Source: Erythrophleum ivorense (Eukaryota; Streptophyta; Magnoliopsida; Fabales; Fabaceae). Taken from it: 64,000 bases of DNA. The notes under the pieces were generated by a model. The model was not told the DNA's origin and did not search any database. It worked only from the letters and a program-made list of their open reading frames with translations. A program made the position numbers and the translations under genes. Every line of letters starts with the position of its first letter. Within the stretch, counting starts at the first letter, position 1. Shown piece by piece: positions 58,508-64,000 of the stretch. The DNA lies in NCBI GenBank assembly GCA_026724425.1, contig JAIUCV010000392.1, positions 558,001 to 622,000 on the forward strand, given 5' to 3'.

Positions 58508-61404
58508 TGTAACAACCAGCAAAAAAAAAAAAAGAAAAAAAAAAGAAGAAAAGAAGAAGCTGAAAAATTTTCAAAGTCCTGAAATTTTCTAAGTCTGCTA
58601 GCTATAGCGAGAAATGGCCTAGCTATAGCGAATGTACCTATTCACTATAGCGAGAAAGGGTCTAGCTATAGCGATAGTGCCTTTTAGCTATAGTGAGAAT
58701 GCTTTTAGCTATAGCGAGTGCGGGCATCCCATACAAAAACCAGGGGGTTCCTCGCCATAGCGTACGCCGTAGCAAAAATAGAGGTCTGGGACTGATACGT
58801 GCTCGCGTAGCGAGGGTTGTTCTTCGCTATAGCGAAGGTTAGTCTGGAAAAACGTGAAAAAAAAAAAGAGAATTTGACTTCTTAAAGCATCCCAATTCAT
58901 TCCTTTTCCTCTTAACCGACTTAGGCTTCATCCAAAGCAAAGAAAAGGGCTGAGGAAAGAGAGGGAGACCTAGAGAAGGAAGGAGAACAAGAAAAAGGTA
59001 AGTATAACTTGAGATCTCCATAGCTTTTCTTCTTAGAGTTTTGTTCTTCTCTCTTTGGCCTCTCTTGCTATGGTTTTGGATGTTGAATTAACTATGTTTT
59101 GGGCTTGGTTCAGAAGAGGGAAAGTAGAAAACCACTCTTGAAGAAGGTTACTTCTTTGTTTTCCCTAGGTATGTTGGTTCTACCAACTTGAGAACATGAG
59201 AGAGAGGAAGAGTTGGTGAACTTCTAGAGAAAGAAAGAATCCTTAGTTTCTTATATGCTTGGTAGGGTTTGCTATAAAGAAACCCCTAACTTTGTGAATA
59301 AGTGTTGAGTTATGAGAGAGTAATTCCATGCTCTTTGTGTGTCTAGGCTCAAGAGAAGTACTTCCATCTAGTTGTGATTGTAAAATCAAGAAGGGAGAAA
59401 ACAAATTGAAAGGGAAGGCTTGTGTTAGCCTATAAGGTAGCTCTCTTCCCCTTCTCTCATGCATTGATATGTGTTTAGCTTGTTTTAGAATGTGTGTATG
59501 TGTATTTTCAAGTTATGAAAAGTATGCTAGCATACATTTACATGTCATGATCCTTGATGCTATGTTATATGTTAAATGAATCCATGATGTATGTATGAGT
59601 TTGCTTGAGTGTGGAAAGGCCAAGAACTCTTCCCTTGGGTGAGGATGAGCCAATAACCCTCGAGCTTAGTTGAGACAAAGCAAAGGGTCTCCCAAAAGTA
59701 ATGTGGACTTCCAAGAGTATGGTTGAGTCCAAAGTGCTCAAGAATGGATAAGGCAAGTCTAAAATCCATGAGGAGAAGTGTGAGGCTAATCCAAACACTT
59801 GGTGAACCCTTGAATGTCTTGTATGCTTGATTCACATGCCAAGGTTGCTTTTAAAATGTCCATGACTTCCACTTTTTCGCACATGCATTTGAAAAGTTTG
59901 CTTTGTACATATTATGTATGATTGAATGAGAGATGAGCTATTAGGATTCTTTGAATCTCATCCCCTCCTCTCCACTATCCTAACATGCTAGGTGGGCCAA
60001 GTGAACAAAGACATGGGAGCCACCAAGCTTGAAGCTAGGGAAATTGGCAAAGGATTTGTGAAATAGCCATTTTGTCACCACTTTGTTGTTAAGAGATGTA
60101 ATCTAATAATGTACATGGGGTATGCACTTATGAATACTTGTAAATGGATGTACTTATTGTATATGTATGAGAATTAGAACTATAGTGCATGATATAGCAA
60201 GTTTTTGGTATGAATAGCAAGATTTTGGCATTATGTACATGGTGTATATTTTGGTGTGGGAGAGCGAGTTTTGCAAATCTGGGTTGTTAGACATTTGAGC
60301 CATGTTTGATAGCCTATGTTGATGCTTTCCCACATGCTCATAGAGCCTTAAGAGTAAGAGAAGCAAATGTGAACCTTTGGAGCCCTCTTTTAACAAAGAA
60401 ATTGACACTTTGTCCCCTTATGTCAAAGTCTGACCAAATGACCTCTTCTTGCCTTGAAATTTGGCATGTGATTAGATCTTGCCTAGAACTTTTTGGGAAG
60501 CCAAAGATTAGGTCATTTGAAGGTCTGTGGAATTTTCTATGATTTTTCAAAGTTGGTATCAGAATTTCGGATTTGCACCAGTACTGTTCATTTGGTCAGT
60601 TGTGTGATTGTGTCATTCGAGGGGCAAACGTGATCCAATGGCTACGAAATTTTGTAGGAAGAAACTATACATTCACATTGACTTGTAGTAACTAGAAGCA
60701 CCTCATTTGGAGGTCTAAAGAGGAAGATATGAATTTTTGAAATTTCTGCCCAATATCAGTCATCTTGCCTGACCAGAAGTATTGTTCCATCGATTTCTAA
60801 GAGCTTGGCTTGATGAACTGATCTGGAAATATTTTTTTATTTAACATCCACAAATTTCCTTATTGGTATCATTTGCACGTATTGGATTTTTGTGGAATTA
60901 GTTAGACATTTTTTAAGTTCATATCAGTAAACTGTGACAGCATCAGGACCCAGTCTGACCTCTAGACCAATTCACATGTCAAATGTCCTTTTTGTGGGAT
61001 GTTATGACCTGTATATATTTTTAGCATAAAGTAGACATCCTAAGCTTTCCAGAATGACCAATATTTCATGTTTTCAATTTTTCTAGATTTAGTTATAATT
61101 TTTCAAACTTTGCCTAGAAGTGGGGCCAAGTCTGGCCGAGAATGAATATGCATGTCCCATGTCTCCTTTCGGTTTCCATAGTTGTGAGCAAGTTTTTATG
61201 ATACAAATAAGTTGTAAAAATGAAATTAAATATGAAGAGGCATAGTATGAGCTCACACGATCCACATGACACCGAAATGAATTGCTAGATACGACGCAAC
61301 GCAAAAATATTCATTATCTTCCCTTGCTCTTTTATGAGAACTTACATCCTCTATGATAGTAAGTCATGAAAGGCATGAGATGAGCTAGAATTTACAGTGT
61401 TACA
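58508..61404 (+). mobile_element. Solo LTR of the TGTAAC family with GGATC duplication
   Basis: It starts TGTAACAACCAGC and ends TTTACAGTGTTACA; length 2,897 bp, shorter than most sisters because some middle blocks are missing. It is flanked by perfect GGATC repeats. Its first 330 bp differ from all other copies, with an A-rich run and a cluster of CTATAGCGA words. A consensus splice donor AAAAAG|GTAAGTAT lies at 58997/58998. Confidence 0.94.
58601..58837. repeat. Cluster of CTATAGCGA words at the start of the solo LTR
   Basis: About nine copies or near-copies of (AG)CTATAGCGA occur within 240 bp, with irregular spacers of about 10-50 bp. They lie upstream of the expected promoter, so they may be repeated protein-binding sites. 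Confidence 0.8.
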
Positions 61405-61409
61405 GGATC
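61405..61409. repeat. Target duplication GGATC, right copy
   Basis: Partner of 58503-58507. Confidence 0.95.
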
Positions 61410-64000
61410 CAAATGCTCCCTTGCAAATCTTATTTAACATGAATGTTCTTAAACTTAAATGAATGTTTAATTGTGCTCTTAAGATCCCTAAGAGGTCCCC
61501 CATATGCCTCTTCCTCCATGAAAACAAACAAAACCCCATGGAAAGTCATGAACCTAGAAGTTGGAAAAGTATAGAGCACTTAAGGGAATTGTAAAAACTG
61601 ATTTAATCTATAAGTTCCTTGGCTATTTAAGTGTTTCCTTGACCCCTTACAACTCTTAACAACCTCCCTAAATGGTTCCCCCATCAAGGAAAAATCAAAA
61701 AGCCATTAAATCCCATTTATACTCTAGGTTTCAGCCAAGTAGGGATGGCATTGTTAGAGAGTTTTAAATTTTTTCAAACCCATTTTCGAGTTATATATGA
61801 TAAATGAATGAGAGGGGAAGCCTTGGGAAAAAATTAGGAAGCTTAGAGAATGAGTTGGTGCTTTAGGTTTCATATTGTGACCTAAAGAAGCAACATGATG
61901 TTAGACCATTTGTTTTAATGATGTGATGACTCTAAGAGGCTTAAAAGAGTCAAGAATCCTATTTGAGAGTAAAGAATGAGGCCTAGAAATCATTTGAGGG
62001 ATGTTGCTTCATTAGGTGCCATTATAGACCATAATGGAACCTATAGAGCAATCTAGTATTTCACTAAGTTATGTAGTCTTAGAATATATTTCATGAACCT
62101 AATTGGCTCCCATAAATTGTATTTAGGCTAAGAGAAACCATCTCCACCAATTCGTGGGTGTGTGGCCAAAAAATGAGGCTTAAATCCTAAAGGAAAAGTA
62201 TGTGGTTGTACACAAGGTAGCTCTCTCCACCTTTTCTCATGCATGGATGTGTGTTTAGCTTGTTTTAGAATGTGTGTATATGTGTTTTCAAGTTATGAAA
62301 AGTATGCTAGCATGCCTTTATATGCCATGATTCTTGATGCCATGTTATGTTTTCAAATGACTACATGATGTTTGTATGAGTTTGCTTGAGTGTGGAAGGG
62401 CCAAGAACTTTTTCCTTTAGTGAGGATGAGCCAAGAACACTTGAACTTGGTTGAGACAAAGTAAGTAAAGAGTCTCTTAAAAGCAAAGTGGGCTCCCAAT
62501 AGTATAGTTGAGTCCAAAGCTCTTAAAGAATGGGTGAGGCAAGTCCAATATCCATGAGGAGGAGTGTGAGGCCAATCCAAACACTTAGTGAGCTCTTGAA
62601 TGTCTTGTATGATTTATTCATATGCCAAGTTTATTTTTTAAATGTCCATGACTTCGATTTTCTCCATGCATGCATTTGTAAGGCTTGCTTTACATATATG
62701 ATGTATGATTGAAAGGGAGATTAGCTATTGGGATTCTTTGAATTTCATCCCCTCCTCTTCAATGTTCTAACATGCTAGGTGGACCAAGTAGCTATGGTGA
62801 AGGGAGCCAACAACAATGAAAGAAGGAGATTGACAAGCATAATGCCTAGCTTTATCCATTTTGGAACCATAGTTATGTTTCTTGATGTATATGATGTTGT
62901 AAATGATCTATGACCCTTGAGACATGTATAAATATACTATTATGTAATTTTTAAATGTATGAATATGATGTATGACCTCTAGCATATACTTTGAGAATGT
63001 AATACCAAAGTATGCAATTTGAAAGTTTAATAGAAATGTGCATAAGTGCGAGTTGAGTGGCCAAAATGAGAGGCATGAAGTTTGGGACCATTTGGGCAGC
63101 TCACATAAGTCTTAAATGCTTTATACTTGCCCAAAAGGTGCCAAGACCAAGGGAAATCTATATGGCAACTTTGGTACCCTATATGGAGTCAAAATTGACC
63201 ATTATAGAACCCTATATCACTTTTTAGCCAAATGAAATAGTCTTAACCTGAGATTTGGTATGCAATTAGTTCTCATTAAGAGCTTTTTGGGAAGCTAAAA
63301 ATCATAATTTTTAGAGGTCTATAGAATATTTGACGATTTTTCAAAGTTGGCAATTTTCATGATTTTTGGTTTGCTGCACTATTCATATGGTCCGAAAATG
63401 AATTCTGCCATATGAGGCTCAAACGATGTCCAATTGTCATGAACTTTTATACAGAGAAACTAGACAATCACAGTAACTTGTGCCAACTAGAAGCACCTCA
63501 TTTGGAGGTCTAAAGAGGGAGATATGAATTTTTGAAATTTCTATCTAGTATTAATAATCTTGCCCGACTAGAGGTACTGTTCCATTGATTTCTAAGGTCT
63601 AGGCTTGATGAACTAATCTAGAGATATTTTTTCTCTCTATTTAACATCCACAGATTTCCAGATTGGTATCATTTGAATGAATTGGATGTTTTTAGAATTA
63701 ATTGAATATTTTCAAATTTTTCTGTAGAATTCTATGACAATTCCAGAATTTAGTCTGACCTTTGAACAATTTTGGATATCAAACACCCTCTATGATGAAT
63801 GTTATGGTCTGGGCATATTTTTATATGAAGTAGACATCCATATCTTCCCAGAATAACCAAGATTGCATGATTTTGATTTTTCTAGATTTAGTTATGATTT
63901 TTCAAAGTTTGGTCAGAAAATGGAGCAAATCTGGCCAAGAATGAATCTCCATATTCCATGCTCCATTTTGGTTTCCATGAGTTGTGGGCATGGTTTTGTG
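61410..64000 (+). mobile_element. Long LTR at the 3' side of the Tekay-like element, second part, cut by the window edge
   Basis: Continues the LTR begun at 57452 from CAAATGCTCCC onward, with all later family blocks. By comparison with the copy ending at 13863, only about 250 bp remain beyond the window. It carries the uninterrupted GTATGCTAGCATGCC site near 62305. Confidence 0.88.

Overview
The window reads as nuclear DNA of a flowering plant, probably a dicot, from a repeat-rich and gene-poor region. The signs are plant-type LTR retrotransposons (Athila-like and Tekay/Del-like Ty3/gypsy, plus Ty1/copia), a CACTA transposon end, a CYP71-type P450 remnant, and AT-rich spacers. By my count about 85 % of the bases are transposon-derived. 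I see no rRNA, tRNA or CRISPR, and nothing bacterial. The species cannot be told from the sequence.

Layout. 1-980: part of a long LTR on the minus strand. 981-2653: right end of a CACTA (En/Spm-like) DNA transposon. 2654-9323: the only extended non-repeat stretch, with a possible small two-exon gene on the minus strand (4355-4697) and a broken cytochrome P450 (6268-7723). 9324-19500: a decayed Ty1/copia element (LTR, primer-binding site, split gag) cut up by two solo LTRs (10162-13863, 15659-19232) and a third LTR starting at 19501. 19501-50059: a nested stack. A plus-strand LTR contains a minus-strand solo LTR (20304-24185) and ends at a tail-to-tail junction at about 25498. There it meets a minus-strand, apparently non-coding LTR element (25498-47735), which abuts a broken minus-strand LTR (47736-50059). 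Inside that non-coding element lies a plus-strand solo LTR (29194-44634). Inside the solo LTR lies a nearly pristine Athila-like element (31008-42723). 50060-52783: AT-rich spacer. 52784-64000: a decayed Tekay/Del chromovirus with one long 3' LTR running off the window, itself split by a solo LTR (58508-61404).

The long LTRs, eleven segments in all, belong to one family, starting TGTAAC/TGTAAT and mostly ending TTACA. Four insertions have perfect 5-bp target duplications (GCTAG, GGACA, AAAAT, GGATC). For two of these the uninterrupted site can be read in sister LTR copies. The order of events is therefore well supported in most places. The youngest event is the Athila-like insertion: its two 1,921-bp LTRs differ at two positions by my reading, and it keeps one open 1,990-codon gag-pol frame. 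The only other coding remnants are the broken P450 and possibly the small minus-strand gene.

No new biochemical system is evident. The observations most worth checking are: the near-intact Athila-like element; the excess of CAG-to-TAG-type stops in the Tekay remnant; conserved splice-donor-like sites in the LTR leaders paired with an acceptor just before gag; a mismatched 5'/3' LTR pair; and fast-changing repeat or palindrome clusters at the start of two LTRs.
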